64,000 nt of DNA from Thalassobacillus devorans (GCF_011761345.1 NZ_JAASRY010000002.1:62001-126000), one strand, 5' to 3'; numbered from the stretch's first letter, positions 15,575 to 25,488 are shown. Program-made: numbers and translations. Notes: generated from the letters alone by a model not told the origin.

Positions 15575-17440
15575 ATGTTAGAAAATGCATGGTTGATCCC
15601 TTTGTTTCCATTGCTGTCCTTCCTTTTACTCCTTTTCTTCGGAAAACAGTGGAAGGAAATGAGCAGCCATGTAGGCATCGGTTTTACAGGGGTTTCTTTC
15701 CTGCTTTCTGTCATCGTGCTTTTTACGCAAATGGCAAATGGAAGCGGTGGAGCGGAAATGGTCTGGCTTACAATCGGCCAGTTGGAATTTCGCTTTGGAG
15801 TAGTTGTCACGCCGCTAAATGCATTAATGCTTGTCATCGTATCACTCGTCAGTTTTCTTGTACATATTTATTCCAAAGGCTATATGCATAGTGATGAACG
15901 ACTGACGACATTTTACAGCTATCTCGGATTGTTCACCTTTGCGATGCTGGCATTGGTGATCTCACCAAACCTTTTACAGTTGTATATATTCTGGGAATTA
16001 GTCGGTGTCGGTTCGTTCCTGTTGATCGGCTTCTACTTTTATAAGGAAGAAGCAAAAGCAGCGGCAAAAAAAGCGTTTATCATGACGAGGATCGGCGATG
16101 TCGGATTACTTATCGGGATGATTCTCTTATTCTGGCAGGTCGGCAGTCTCGAATTCAACGACATTTTTACCGCTGTCGGTGGAGGAGAAGTGCCGGAAGG
16201 ATTACTGACGCTGATCGCTATTCTCATCTTTGTCGGGGCAGTAGGGAAATCAGGTCAATTCCCGCTTCATACCTGGCTACCTGACGCCATGGAAGGGCCA
16301 ACGCCTGTATCCGCCTTGATTCACGCGGCGACCATGGTAGCGGCAGGTGTTTATCTTGTTGCAGCATTGTTCCCGGTATTTGAAGCAAGTCCTGCAGCTA
16401 TGACAGTTGTGGCTGTTGTTGGTGGATTTACAGCAATCTTTGCCGCAACCATCGGCCTTGTACAAACAGATATCAAACGGGTGTTGGCTTATTCTACCGT
16501 TTCTCAGCTGGGTTACATGATGATGGCTCTAGGTGCAGCGGGATATGTGGCGGGTGTCTTTCATTTAATGACCCACGCCTTCTTCAAAGCATTATTGTTC
16601 TTAGCAGCAGGAAGTGTCATCCATGCAGTACACAACCAGAATATAGAAAAGATGGGCGGGCTATGGACTAAAATGCGGATCACAGGTCCTGTATTTTTAA
16701 TCGGTACGCTTGCCATTAGTGGCGTGCCGCTGTTCTCCGGGTTCTTCAGTAAAGATGAGATTCTACTGGCAACCTGGTACGACGGACGTTATGGATTGTT
16801 TATCATCGGACTTGTAGCCGCATTCTTTACAGCTTTTTATATGTTCCGGTTATTCTTCATGGTATTCACTGGGGAACATCGCTCTGAGGTTACAGAAGTA
16901 CGTGAATCACCACGTTCGATGACAATCCCGATGGTGGTGCTCGCATTCCTGGCAGCTTTTTCCGGTTACATCAATACTCCCTGGTTTGGAACGTTTTTAG
17001 GGGATTGGCTGGCAGGGGACAGCGAATTTCTTCCATTTGAACATCATGAGGGCCCGGTATGGGTGATGATGGCGGCAAGCTTGATTGCTTTTGCTGGTAT
17101 CGGCCTTGCCTACCTTATCTATTATAAAAAATCGTTGCAACGTGACTTTTTATCCAGTCATATGCCTGCAACCTATACGTTGGTCTTTAACAAATACTTT
17201 ATAGATGAATTCTATCAATATACCGTCGAATACGCCGCACGCGCAGTGGGTTATCTTGGAAGCTTCATAGAAAAATACATTGTGGAAGTCATTGTAGCAG
17301 CCGTCTCGGGAGTTACCCGAGCTGCCGGAAGCCTCGGCTCGAAACTGCAGTCGGGGCAAGTGCAGACATATGGTGCTATAGCATTCATCGGCCTTGCTAT
17401 TCTTGTCTTCCTCGTCGTCTGGACAGGGGGGTACCTATGA
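15575..17440 (+). CDS. nuoL: NADH-quinone oxidoreductase subunit L
   Basis: Largest proton-pumping antiporter-like subunit, 621 residues, with about 16 hydrophobic segments and the long C-terminal lateral helix expected of NuoL. The conserved FWELVGVGSFLLIGF, LHTWLPDAMEGPTPVSALIHAATMVAAG-type region and KRVLAYSTVSQLGYM segments hold the Glu and Lys of the pump channel. The start follows AGAAGGGAG. It overlaps nuoM by four bases. Confidence 0.97.
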   Translation: MLENAWLIPLFPLLSFLLLLFFGKQWKEMSSHVGIGFTGVSFLLSVIVLFTQMANGSGGAEMVWLTIGQLEFRFGVVVTPLNALMLVIVSLVSFLVHIYSKGYMHSDERLTTFYSYLGLFTFAMLALVISPNLLQLYIFWELVGVGSFLLIGFYFYKEEAKAAAKKAFIMTRIGDVGLLIGMILLFWQVGSLEFNDIFTAVGGGEVPEGLLTLIAILIFVGAVGKSGQFPLHTWLPDAMEGPTPVSALIHAATMVAAGVYLVAALFPVFEASPAAMTVVAVVGGFTAIFAATIGLVQTDIKRVLAYSTVSQLGYMMMALGAAGYVAGVFHLMTHAFFKALLFLAAGSVIHAVHNQNIEKMGGLWTKMRITGPVFLIGTLAISGVPLFSGFFSKDEILLATWYDGRYGLFIIGLVAAFFTAFYMFRLFFMVFTGEHRSEVTEVRESPRSMTIPMVVLAFLAAFSGYINTPWFGTFLGDWLAGDSEFLPFEHHEGPVWVMMAASLIAFAGIGLAYLIYYKKSLQRDFLSSHMPATYTLVFNKYFIDEFYQYTVEYAARAVGYLGSFIEKYIVEVIVAAVSGVTRAAGSLGSKLQSGQVQTYGAIAFIGLAILVFLVVWTGGYL

Positions 17441-18909
17441 TGGATTGGTTAACGTTAATGATTTTCTCCCCGTTGATTGGTATTTTGATTTTAAGTGTTC
17501 AGTCTGCAGAAAGGAAAACGGTAAGCCTTACGGGAATTCTCGCAACAGTCCTGCCGCTCTTATTATCGTTAGTAGTCTACGCACAGTTTCATGGAGGAGG
17601 AAACCTGGGAGTTTCTCATGGCTGGATCAACTTTGGTGGTGGAATGTTCCAGGCCAACTATGAACTTGGCATTGATGGATTCTCTTTGTTACTGATATTA
17701 CTGACTACAATCGTATCAACGCTGTCAGCGAGTGTGGCAGCTGCTCAGATTAAGCAAGGATTGAAGGCATATTTCCTCTGGTTCCTCATTCTGGAAATCG
17801 GGATGCTTGGTGTATTCACAGCAGAGAACCTGATTTTGTTCTTTATATTCTTTGAAATAACCCTGGTTCCAATGTTTTTCCTGATTGGCCGATGGGGCTT
17901 TGTCGAACGAGAAAAGGCAGCCTATAGCTTCCTCATATACAACGGCTTAGGTTCAGCAATCCTGTTGATTTTGTTTGCTGCAATCTTTGCAAAAACAGGA
18001 ACCACCAATATTGAAGAGTTGAAAGCTATTATGGCAAGCAGTGAGGCAGTTAGTGAAGAATTCCGTTATGGAAGTATGCTGGCACTATTAGTCGCATTTG
18101 GAGTCAAACTGCCAATCGTTCCATTGCATACCTGGATGGTGAGAGTCCATGTTCATGCACCGATCGCAGTCGTGATGATTCACGCAGGCATTTTACTCAA
18201 AATCGGTGCCTACGGCTTAATCAACTTTGGTCTGGGAATATTCGGAGATCAATTTGCAAAAGTGGCGCCGTTCATTGCAATACTTGGCTTGATTAATTTA
18301 TTGTACGGGGCGTTCCTCGCTTTTGTGCAAAATGAATTGAAAAGTGTGTTCGCTTATTCCAGTGTTTCTCATATGGGTATCGTATTACTTGGGGTAGCAG
18401 CAATGAACGAAGCTGGAATTCAAGGAGCTATTTTCCAGACATTGTCACACGGGTTGATTGCAGCCTTATTATTTTTACTGGTTGGCATTATCCATCAGCG
18501 AACACATACCACAAAACTCAGCAGTCTCGGCGGATTAGCCAAACGGATGCCGCTCGCGGCAGGGTTCTTACTGGCAGCAGCAATGGCGTCATTAGGGCTG
18601 CCGGGAATGAGCGGGTTTGTATCCGAGTTCATGGCGTTCCTTGGGCTATTCGAAACGATGCCATGGATAGCTGCAATCGGTACGCTCGGAATAATTATGA
18701 CCGCTGTCTACATTTTACGGGCAGTTCTCGGTGTAACCTATGGAAAAACAATCAAGGCTTTTACAGGAATGTATGATTTGACGAGAATAGAGATGATTCC
18801 AGCTGCTGCCTTGCTTGCATTAATTGTATTGATTGGTATCTACCCTGCCATTATCACTCATACACTGCAGTTGACTTTAGAATCTATCATGCCAGGGATA
18901 GGAGGGTAA
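17437..18909 (+). CDS. nuoM: NADH-quinone oxidoreductase subunit M
   Basis: Second antiporter-like pump subunit, 490 residues, 14 hydrophobic segments. Key segments are FFEITLVPMFFLIGRWG, LPIVPLHTWMVRVHVHAP and LKSVFAYSSVSHMGIV, with the channel Glu, Lys and His residues in place. Confidence 0.97.
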   Translation: MMDWLTLMIFSPLIGILILSVQSAERKTVSLTGILATVLPLLLSLVVYAQFHGGGNLGVSHGWINFGGGMFQANYELGIDGFSLLLILLTTIVSTLSASVAAAQIKQGLKAYFLWFLILEIGMLGVFTAENLILFFIFFEITLVPMFFLIGRWGFVEREKAAYSFLIYNGLGSAILLILFAAIFAKTGTTNIEELKAIMASSEAVSEEFRYGSMLALLVAFGVKLPIVPLHTWMVRVHVHAPIAVVMIHAGILLKIGAYGLINFGLGIFGDQFAKVAPFIAILGLINLLYGAFLAFVQNELKSVFAYSSVSHMGIVLLGVAAMNEAGIQGAIFQTLSHGLIAALLFLLVGIIHQRTHTTKLSSLGGLAKRMPLAAGFLLAAAMASLGLPGMSGFVSEFMAFLGLFETMPWIAAIGTLGIIMTAVYILRAVLGVTYGKTIKAFTGMYDLTRIEMIPAAALLALIVLIGIYPAIITHTLQLTLESIMPGIGG

Positions 18910-18913
18910 GCTT

Positions 18914-20419
18914 ATGGATATGGAAACATTGTTAAGTTATGAATGGAGTATGATGGCCCCAGAGTTCACCATATTGATTATTGCTACCGTCTTATCCTTA
19001 GTAGATTTATTCGCTGATAAAAAGATCGACCGTAAGCTGTTCGGCTGGTTTGGCGCAGCAGGTATCGGAATCGCCCTGTTTTTTCTTTTCAGTCAAATAG
19101 GACATGAGCCTGCCATGATTCTTGCTAACACCTACAGGCTGGATGCATTTTCCTTGAGTTTCAAAATTCTCCTTCTCATCGGAGCGCTGCTGGTACTATT
19201 GATGGGAGTTTCCTATGAAGCGAAAGGTGAATTGCTCTACCGCGGGGAATTCTATTACTTACTCATGAGTGCATTGCTTGGCGCTATGATGATGGCAAGC
19301 AGCGCTGACTTGATCACATTGTTTGTTGGATTAGAATTACTGTCCATCTCTTCTTATATCCTGGCGGGAACAAGGAAGAAATCGACACAATCAAATGAAG
19401 CGGCAATGAAATATGTCATCAATGGCGGAATTTCAAGTGCTTTTACATTATTCGGACTCAGTTACATCTATGGATTGACAGGAAGTACGAATCTTGCCGA
19501 CATTTCCCGGGAAATATCGAATATTGCGCCGGAAAATGGATTGGTTTTATTAAGTGTCGCTTTTATCCTGACTTTTGTCGGGCTGGCATTCAAGATTTCC
19601 ACTGTCCCTTTTCAAATGTGGGCCCCAGATGTCTATCAGGGAGCACCTATTCCGGTTACCGTTTTCTTGAGTGTCGTATCGAAAACGGCAGGGTTTGTCA
19701 TCATCCTTCGCGTCTTACTGAGTGTTTTTCCATTCGCGCAAGGATTAGAAGCGAATACTTCCCTATTGCAATCGATGATGATATTCATTAGCGTGTTGGC
19801 AGGAATAACTATGATAGCCGGGAACACCGTTGCCTTGAAACAAAGAAACATAAAGCGGCTGTTCGCCTATTCAAGTATTGCTCACGCTGGTTATCTATTG
19901 GTTCCTTTCGTAGCTTTCTCTGAGATGATGTTTGAGAGCATGTGGTTTTATTTGGCGGCCTACTTGCTGATGAACATAGGAGCGTTTGCCGTCATCCAGG
20001 TCATGAGTGAGCATAGCCATTCAGAAGATATATCCATCTTCGCCGGACTCTTCTACCGCAGGCCATGGATGGCAGTCATGATGACGATCTTCTTATTATC
20101 ATTAGCCGGGATTCCTGGTACAGCAGGTTTTATTGGGAAGTTGAATATTTTCATAGGAGCTCTCTTCTCGGATCCATCCCGCTACATATTGGCGGCGGTC
20201 ATGATGGGAACAACAGTCATTTCCTACTTCTATTATTTTGGCGTTATGGCACAAATGTTCATGCGTCCGTCGGGAAGTGCTGTACCGATAAGGATGCCGG
20301 TTGGAGTTACGATTGCCATGGTCTTCTGTGCGGCAGGTACCATTACCCTGGGTTTATTCCCTGGAGTGGTGTTAGACTTCTTCCAAACTCAGTTTAACTT
20401 TGCAGAAATGTTCTATTGA
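18914..20419 (+). CDS. nuoN: NADH-quinone oxidoreductase subunit N
   Basis: Third antiporter-like pump subunit, 501 residues, last gene of the operon. The conserved blocks VGLELLSISSYILAG, FKISTVPFQMWAPDVYQGAP and IKRLFAYSSIAHAGYLL are present. The operon ends here without nuoE, nuoF or nuoG, and a terminator follows. Confidence 0.97.
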   Translation: MDMETLLSYEWSMMAPEFTILIIATVLSLVDLFADKKIDRKLFGWFGAAGIGIALFFLFSQIGHEPAMILANTYRLDAFSLSFKILLLIGALLVLLMGVSYEAKGELLYRGEFYYLLMSALLGAMMMASSADLITLFVGLELLSISSYILAGTRKKSTQSNEAAMKYVINGGISSAFTLFGLSYIYGLTGSTNLADISREISNIAPENGLVLLSVAFILTFVGLAFKISTVPFQMWAPDVYQGAPIPVTVFLSVVSKTAGFVIILRVLLSVFPFAQGLEANTSLLQSMMIFISVLAGITMIAGNTVALKQRNIKRLFAYSSIAHAGYLLVPFVAFSEMMFESMWFYLAAYLLMNIGAFAVIQVMSEHSHSEDISIFAGLFYRRPWMAVMMTIFLLSLAGIPGTAGFIGKLNIFIGALFSDPSRYILAAVMMGTTVISYFYYFGVMAQMFMRPSGSAVPIRMPVGVTIAMVFCAAGTITLGLFPGVVLDFFQTQFNFAEMFY

Positions 20420-20429
20420 AAAACATCTA

Positions 20430-20473
20430 TTCCTCCGGAGATGCAGGTTTTGCATCTGACGGGGGATTTTTTC
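20430..20473 (+). terminator. Terminator of the nuo operon
   Basis: AGATGCA pairs with TGCATCT, extended by CCTCC with GGGGG across small mismatches, followed by a run of six T. Confidence 0.85.
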
Positions 20474-20533
20474 GTTTCAGAATGTTTACAGCGAGTGAAA
20501 TAAAGGTAGTAGTAGACTAGGATATCCGCTGGT

Positions 20534-20562
20534 TTGACAATTTCATTTCTCCATGGCATGTT
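20534..20562 (+). promoter_or_regulatory. Possible promoter of ywzB-ywmB
   Basis: A perfect TTGACA (20534-20539) is followed after 17 bp by CATGTT, a poor -10. Plausible only because a strong terminator lies just upstream and a gene just downstream. Confidence 0.4.
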
Positions 20563-20615
20563 TGGAAAGGATTAAAGTCAATAAGGGAAATGAAATTGAA
20601 GAGGTGTATAGGAAT

Positions 20616-20861
20616 ATGTTAGATACTTTTTTACAGCAGGCTGGTCAACAGGCTTTAGCCGGCATGGTTTCTCATCTGATTTTCATCATTATTACCTGGA
20701 GGGTCCTTCAGGCGATAAAGCTGGAAGGGTGGGTCCGTAAAGATCATGTATTTGAAGTCAGGGTATTGATGATTCTGGTTACCATCACAATTGGTACCAG
20801 CGTCAGCCGTTTCTTCCTTGATTTTCTTCAATGGTCGCAGCAATTGGTCCATCTGTTCTGA
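20616..20861 (+). CDS. ywzB: DUF1146 membrane protein YwzB
   Basis: A small protein of 81 residues with two hydrophobic segments (about residues 12-32 and 49-68) and the family's WRVLQAIKLEGWVRK middle. YwzB/DUF1146 lies between atp and murA in Bacillus, as here apart from the inserted nuo operon; its function is unknown. The ATG at 20616 follows GAGGTG and gives the usual family length; a longer frame starts at 20553. Confidence 0.8.
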   Translation: MLDTFLQQAGQQALAGMVSHLIFIIITWRVLQAIKLEGWVRKDHVFEVRVLMILVTITIGTSVSRFFLDFLQWSQQLVHLF

Positions 20862-20897
20862 TTGTCGTTTCATGTTGAGAAATAAACCGTATGCAAT

Positions 20898-20946
20898 AAC
20901 CTCTCCTTGGAAACAATGAAAATAGTAATCTATCAAGGAGAGGGTT
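20898..20946 (+). promoter_or_regulatory. Hairpin that hides the ywmB ribosome binding site
   Basis: AACCTCTCCTTG (20898-20909) is complementary to CAAGGAGAGGGTT (20934-20946) with one bulged G. The 3' arm is the ywmB Shine-Dalgarno sequence, seven bases from the ATG. The loop is 24 bases. This could make ywmB translation conditional, for example on a ligand, temperature or read-through from ywzB. Confidence 0.5.
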
Positions 20947-20952
20947 GTTACG

Positions 20953-21672
20953 ATGAGAAGACTGTTGATCATCCTGGTTGTCGCTTTGGTGTTAAGTACA
21001 GATTTGGAAACTTTCGCAGGGGTCAAAAACACAGAAGAACTGCCACTTTATGCCATTACTGCTCATTTACAAACCCAAGGCATTGAGGTGGACGGATGGG
21101 AAGTAATGGCAAAAGAGTCATTCCCGTCCCAGCACTTGCAGGAGCTCAAAACACAAATAAAAAAAGAACTGCCAGAAGCTAAATGGCAGCAGACTTCTGA
21201 TCGTAACAGCATTAAATACACGATGACTAACCCACAAAAAAAGGAAGGGATCATCGAAAAGTTTATTGTCATTGTCCCAAGGGAAAAGAGCAATCATATC
21301 GAACTCATTTATAAAATAACAGGGACAAGCTGGGGGGAAGTAAGTGAACATTATTTAACAAATTATTTTTTTGTTAAAAAAGGTCGAATCTTCACAGAAA
21401 ATGTCGCTATTTTCTCTTGTGCAAAAGCTGAATTTAATGGTATTATTGATGATGTTTTAGTGTATCAAAAATTAAGACAAGCCCTAGACATAAAAACAAT
21501 CGAATCGATAAATGAAACTGATTTTACCAGTATTTCCGGATATACACCAGAGTGGGAGCAGACGATCCCGCTGCCAGAAGGTGCCATGAATGTCCAATTT
21601 GCTGTCCGCAAAGGTTTGGGCGCAAAGACAAGCATTACAATAGGCACACCAATAATCACGTCTGAATATTAA
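20953..21672 (+). CDS. ywmB: YwmB family (TATA-box-binding-like) secreted protein
   Basis: Protein of 239 residues with a signal-type hydrophobic start (residues 4-17) and the length and position of Bacillus YwmB, directly before murA. Crystal structures of the family show a TBP-like fold but no function has been assigned to my knowledge. No catalytic motif is visible. Translation may be limited by the hairpin over its ribosome binding site. Confidence 0.8.
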   Translation: MRRLLIILVVALVLSTDLETFAGVKNTEELPLYAITAHLQTQGIEVDGWEVMAKESFPSQHLQELKTQIKKELPEAKWQQTSDRNSIKYTMTNPQKKEGIIEKFIVIVPREKSNHIELIYKITGTSWGEVSEHYLTNYFFVKKGRIFTENVAIFSCAKAEFNGIIDDVLVYQKLRQALDIKTIESINETDFTSISGYTPEWEQTIPLPEGAMNVQFAVRKGLGAKTSITIGTPIITSEY

Positions 21673-21706
21673 TAATAATGAATATGGACTCGGAGGAGAA
21701 TGAACC

Positions 21707-23017
21707 GTGGAAAAAATCATCGTCCGTGGTGGGAGGCAGCTGAATGGCACCGTGAAAGTTGAAGGCGCCAAGAATGCCGTACTGCCTGTCATCGCAGCAA
21801 GTATAATTGCAAGTGAAGGAAAAAGTGTCCTTCATGAAGTTCCAGCATTAGCTGATGTAGTTACTATAAATGAAGTTTTACGCAATATTAACGCTGAAGT
21901 AGGATTTGAAAACAATACAGTTACCGTTGACGCTTCTGGCGATATTAAAACAGAGGCTCCATTTGAATTTGTACGTAAGATGCGTGCTTCTGTACTTGTA
22001 CTGGGACCACTTTTGGCCCGGTATGGTCATGCTAAGGTCGCTATGCCAGGCGGTTGTGCAATTGGATCCCGCCCGATCGACCAGCATTTAAAAGGTTTTG
22101 AAGCGATGGGAGCCAAAGTCAATGTTGGCAATGGCTTCGTCGAAGTAAACGCTGACGGGCGCTTGAAAGGTGCCAAGATTTACATGGATGTACCGAGTGT
22201 CGGTGCAACAGAAAACATCATGATGGCCGCAGCGCTTGCCGATGGTAAAACAATTCTGGAAAACTGTGCCAAAGAGCCGGAGATTGTCGATTTAGCAAAC
22301 TTCCTGAATAAGATGGGAGCTAAAATCGTAGGCGCTGGTACAGAGACGATTCGTATCACCGGAGTGGATAAGCTTAAAGGTGCGGAGCACACGATTATCC
22401 CTGACCGTATCGAAGCAGGTACGTTCATGGTAGCAGCAGCTATCACGAAAGGAAACGTGCTTGTTAAGGGAGCAGAAGCTGAGCACCTGCGTTCCCTTGT
22501 TTCTAAAATGCAGGAAATGGGTGTCATCATTGAAGAAGAGGAAGATGGCCTTCGTGTCATCGGACCAAACCATTTAAAAGCAGTTGATATCAAAACTCAG
22601 CCTCACCCAGGTTTCCCGACAGATATGCAGTCACAAATCATGGCGTTGATGCTTTCTGCTAAAGGAACAAGTGTGATCACGGAGACAGTCTTTGAAAACA
22701 GGTTCATGCATGTGGAAGAATTCCGCCGCATGAATGCCAAAATGAAAATCGAAGGACGCAGTGTAATCATTGAAGGCCCATCCGACCTACAGGGTGCGGA
22801 AGTAGCTGCTACCGACTTGCGTGCAGGAGCCGCTTTGATACTTGCTGGTCTCGTAGCTGATGGTTATACACGTGTAACTGAATTGAAGCACTTGGACCGC
22901 GGATATGTCGACTTTGCAGATAAGTTGGCACAGCTTGGAGCTGACATTGAGCGCATCAATGATAATCCTGCAAGCGAACAAGAAACAGCCGAAGATTCCG
23001 TGCAAGCTACGTCTTAA
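21707..23017 (+). CDS. murA: UDP-N-acetylglucosamine 1-carboxyvinyltransferase
   Basis: First committed step of peptidoglycan synthesis: adds enolpyruvate from PEP to UDP-GlcNAc in the cytoplasm. 436 residues. Lys22 and Asn23 in EGAKNAVLP bind substrate, and Cys117 in [10 protein letters not shown] is the catalytic and fosfomycin-reactive residue. The start is GTG after GGAGGAG. Position matches B. subtilis murAA. The last 15 residues are an acidic tail. Confidence 0.98.
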   Translation: MEKIIVRGGRQLNGTVKVEGAKNAVLPVIAASIIASEGKSVLHEVPALADVVTINEVLRNINAEVGFENNTVTVDASGDIKTEAPFEFVRKMRASVLVLGPLLARYGHAKVAMPGGCAIGSRPIDQHLKGFEAMGAKVNVGNGFVEVNADGRLKGAKIYMDVPSVGATENIMMAAALADGKTILENCAKEPEIVDLANFLNKMGAKIVGAGTETIRITGVDKLKGAEHTIIPDRIEAGTFMVAAAITKGNVLVKGAEAEHLRSLVSKMQEMGVIIEEEEDGLRVIGPNHLKAVDIKTQPHPGFPTDMQSQIMALMLSAKGTSVITETVFENRFMHVEEFRRMNAKMKIEGRSVIIEGPSDLQGAEVAATDLRAGAALILAGLVADGYTRVTELKHLDRGYVDFADKLAQLGADIERINDNPASEQETAEDSVQATS

Positions 23018-23032
23018 TAACAAGAAATATGG

Positions 23033-23072
23033 AAGCTTACCCTCGCTTTAATTGGCAGGGTGAGCTTTTTTT
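23033..23072 (+). terminator. Terminator of murA
   Basis: AAGCTTACCCT pairs with AGGGTGAGCTT, with one wobble pair, followed by a T-run. Confidence 0.88.
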
Positions 23073-23273
23073 ATACTTTAAGAAAGCTTAATATGAGAAC
23101 GTAATTTTTTCATCCTTGGCGACAATCCAAGTTTTTTCTAATTACATACAGCTTGAATTGGATAAAAACTAAGTTTTTCTGAGGACATGTGACTAAAAAG
23201 GTTCTACCATATCCTTTTTCTGTATAAATATTTACTAGAGACATCTATTAACGTTCTAGCAGGAGGGCATGGG

Positions 23274-24305
23274 ATGAAAAATTGGAAACGGCCAGGATTG
23301 ATCACATTTTCTTTTTTATTACTGATGATACTCATTATTCCTACACTGATCGTCTTACCATTTATCGACTCAGACAAGGAACAGCGCATCGCCGAAGAAA
23401 AGCAGGAAGAGCTGCCGGAACTGGTAGAACTTCCGGAAGACCTTTCCCCTTTTAACATCGATGTCCTGCGCACCAATACGAACAAGGTGGAAGAAGTACC
23501 GCTGGAACAATATGTCGCCCGGGTGGTCGCCTCGGAAATGCCGGCAGATTTTCAACCAGAAGCCTTAAAAGCACAGGCTTTGGCGGCAAGAACGTATATC
23601 GTACAGCATTACTCCAACGGAGAAGGAGTGTCGGATCAGGCTGATGTCACCGATACCGTGGATCATCAAGTGTACAAAAATGAATCGGAGTTACGCAACC
23701 AATGGAAAGCAGAGTTTGACACCAAGATGAGCAAAATCAATCAGGCAGTTCGAGAAACTGCAGGAGAGATTATAACCTATGAAGAAAAACCGATTTTTGC
23801 TGCTTTTTTCTCAACGAGCAATGGGTATACCGAAAACTCGGAAGATTATTGGAAGAACCCTTATCCCTATTTGAAAAGCGTTGAAAGTCCATGGGATAAA
23901 CAATCCCCTAAGTTTCTCGATCAGAAAGTTCTCTCTGTACAAGAGGTGGAAGCTAAGCTCGGCATTACATTTCCTGTCGATGTAACCGCCTCCCGGATCA
24001 ATAAAACAGAAGGCAATCGTGTCAGCAGTATTGAAGTAGGCGGTGAAGAGTTTTCAGGGAGAGAGATCCGCGAAAAACTCGGTCTTAAATCCAGTGACTT
24101 TTCTATTGAACAAAAAGATGGACATTTGATTTTCACCACCAAAGGCTATGGCCATGGCGTCGGTATGAGTCAATATGGAGCAAACGGAATGGCTGAGCAG
24201 GGAAGTGACTACAAAGAAATCGTCCAGCATTACTACCAGGGAGCAGAAATCACCGAAATGGATCAGCTCAACACCCTCCAGGCCATGATCAACCCGAATG
24301 AATAA
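23274..24305 (+). CDS. spoIID: Stage II sporulation protein D
   Basis: Membrane-anchored lytic transglycosylase that works with SpoIIM and SpoIIP to drive engulfment. 343 residues with one N-terminal transmembrane segment (about residues 7-29). The SpoIID core begins at IDVLRTNTNKVEEVPLEQYV, contains the catalytic Glu in the ASEMP block, and ends with GYGHGVGMSQYGA near residue 290. GGAGGGCATGGG precedes the ATG. Order murA-spoIID-spoIIQ matches Bacillus. Confidence 0.96.
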   Translation: MKNWKRPGLITFSFLLLMILIIPTLIVLPFIDSDKEQRIAEEKQEELPELVELPEDLSPFNIDVLRTNTNKVEEVPLEQYVARVVASEMPADFQPEALKAQALAARTYIVQHYSNGEGVSDQADVTDTVDHQVYKNESELRNQWKAEFDTKMSKINQAVRETAGEIITYEEKPIFAAFFSTSNGYTENSEDYWKNPYPYLKSVESPWDKQSPKFLDQKVLSVQEVEAKLGITFPVDVTASRINKTEGNRVSSIEVGGEEFSGREIREKLGLKSSDFSIEQKDGHLIFTTKGYGHGVGMSQYGANGMAEQGSDYKEIVQHYYQGAEITEMDQLNTLQAMINPNE

Positions 24306-24312
24306 CATGAGT

Positions 24313-24345
24313 AAAGCTTGTAGAAACATTCTGCAGGCTTTTTTT
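24313..24345 (+). terminator. Terminator of spoIID
   Basis: A 13-bp stem (24313-24325 with 24329-24341, two wobble pairs) followed by T residues. About 35 bp downstream AATAAATGTA (24378-24387) and TACATTTATT (24426-24435) form a further inverted repeat of unknown meaning. Confidence 0.85.
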
Positions 24346-24480
24346 CATGCCTTAGCTATTTAGCTTTTACATAGATGAATAAATGTACCACACCTTAAAC
24401 TGACTACGGCTCACAGGTACTGGTTTACATTTATTTAACTGAATTTTCTTCCAGTTTATGATAATTTTTTTTGATTGGAT

Positions 24481-24510
24481 GTATAAGTCTCTCATTTTTT
24501 GCTCAGAATG
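24481..24510 (+). promoter_or_regulatory. Sigma-F-like promoter of spoIIQ
   Basis: GTATA (24481-24485), 15 bp, then GCTCAGAATG (24501-24510), close to the forespore sigma-F pattern GYATA-N15-GGNNANANTR with one mismatch. SpoIIQ is a known sigma-F product, which supports the call. The site ends 20 bp before the start codon. Confidence 0.55.
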
Positions 24511-24530
24511 GTTGCTGAGGTGATGAACAA

Positions 24531-25457
24531 ATGAGAGATGAAGAAAAAAAGAGCGTCACAAAACTTAAGTTCCGACGCTTGTTAGGTAAGAAGTGGGTGT
24601 ACCCGGCAATCTATCTTTCGGTTGCAGCTCTAGTTTTAGCAGGAGTCCTTTGGTATCAGCAGCGTGGAGAAGAAGTTGATTTTGCGGATGATCCGAATGT
24701 GAATGATGAAGTGATCACAGAAGATCCATTCGGAGATGAAGATGCTGTCCCAGTCATGCAACAAAGTGAAGAGTTGACGATGCCAGTAGCTGAGCAGGAG
24801 AATTCTACAATTGTAACGAAGTTTTATGACTACGACGCTTCTGAGGAAGACCAGGAAAACGCACTTGTATTATATGACAATAAGTATTATCAGAGTACAG
24901 GTGTCGATATCACGAAAAACGATGAGAAATTCGATGTCACAGCAGCGATGAGTGGTACCGTAACAGAAGTGAAAGAAGATCCACTTTACGGGAATGTCGT
25001 CCAAATCGATCATGGCCAGGAAGTAACAACCGTTTATGCAAGCCTTGACGAAGTACAAACAGAAGCTGGTGCCGAAGTCAAGCAAGGGGATGTTCTTGGT
25101 ACTTCAGGCAGAAACATCTTCGGACAGGCAAGTGGGGTTCATGTACACTTTGAAGTCCGCAAAGATGGTGAAGCTTTGAACCCTGAATCATTCTTCGGCA
25201 AGCCTTTCGGTGAACTGGAAAAACAGAACACTGAAAAAGCAGAAGACAGTGATGCAGCTAATGAAGATGGATCAGTTGAAGGTGAAGATGCCACGAGTGA
25301 AGAAGAAAATCAAGATGTAAGTGACGAGGAAATCGGAGAACTGGAACCTGGAGCGGAAGAAGAAGCACCAGGTGAAGGTGACGAAGAAACAGGCGTTGAA
25401 GAAGAGCCTGGTATGAATGAAGATGCCGAATCCTCCATTTCCATGACACAAACCTGA
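24531..25457 (+). CDS. spoIIQ: Stage II sporulation protein Q (degenerate LytM/M23 domain)
   Basis: Forespore membrane protein that pairs with SpoIIIAH across the septum to form the feeding channel. 308 residues: transmembrane segment at about 23-42 and an M23 fold at about 120-225. The second zinc motif is HVHFE, but the first His is replaced (STGVD instead of HxGxD), as in B. subtilis SpoIIQ, so peptidase activity is not expected. The last 80 residues are almost wholly Glu, Asp, Gly and Ser, far more acidic than the B. subtilis protein and typical of halophile surface proteins. Confidence 0.93.
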   Translation: MRDEEKKSVTKLKFRRLLGKKWVYPAIYLSVAALVLAGVLWYQQRGEEVDFADDPNVNDEVITEDPFGDEDAVPVMQQSEELTMPVAEQENSTIVTKFYDYDASEEDQENALVLYDNKYYQSTGVDITKNDEKFDVTAAMSGTVTEVKEDPLYGNVVQIDHGQEVTTVYASLDEVQTEAGAEVKQGDVLGTSGRNIFGQASGVHVHFEVRKDGEALNPESFFGKPFGELEKQNTEKAEDSDAANEDGSVEGEDATSEEENQDVSDEEIGELEPGAEEEAPGEGDEETGVEEEPGMNEDAESSISMTQT

Positions 25458-25460
25458 AAA

Positions 25461-25488
25461 AAAGTCGCGCGTCCTGCGCGGCTTTTTT
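25461..25488 (+). terminator. Terminator of spoIIQ
   Basis: AAAGTCGCGC pairs with GCGCGGCTTT around a 5-base loop, followed by TTT. Confidence 0.88.

Noticed and set aside
23144-23151. Sigma-E-like -10 CATACAGC before spoIID
   Set aside because: No matching -35 at the right distance; not strong enough to call.
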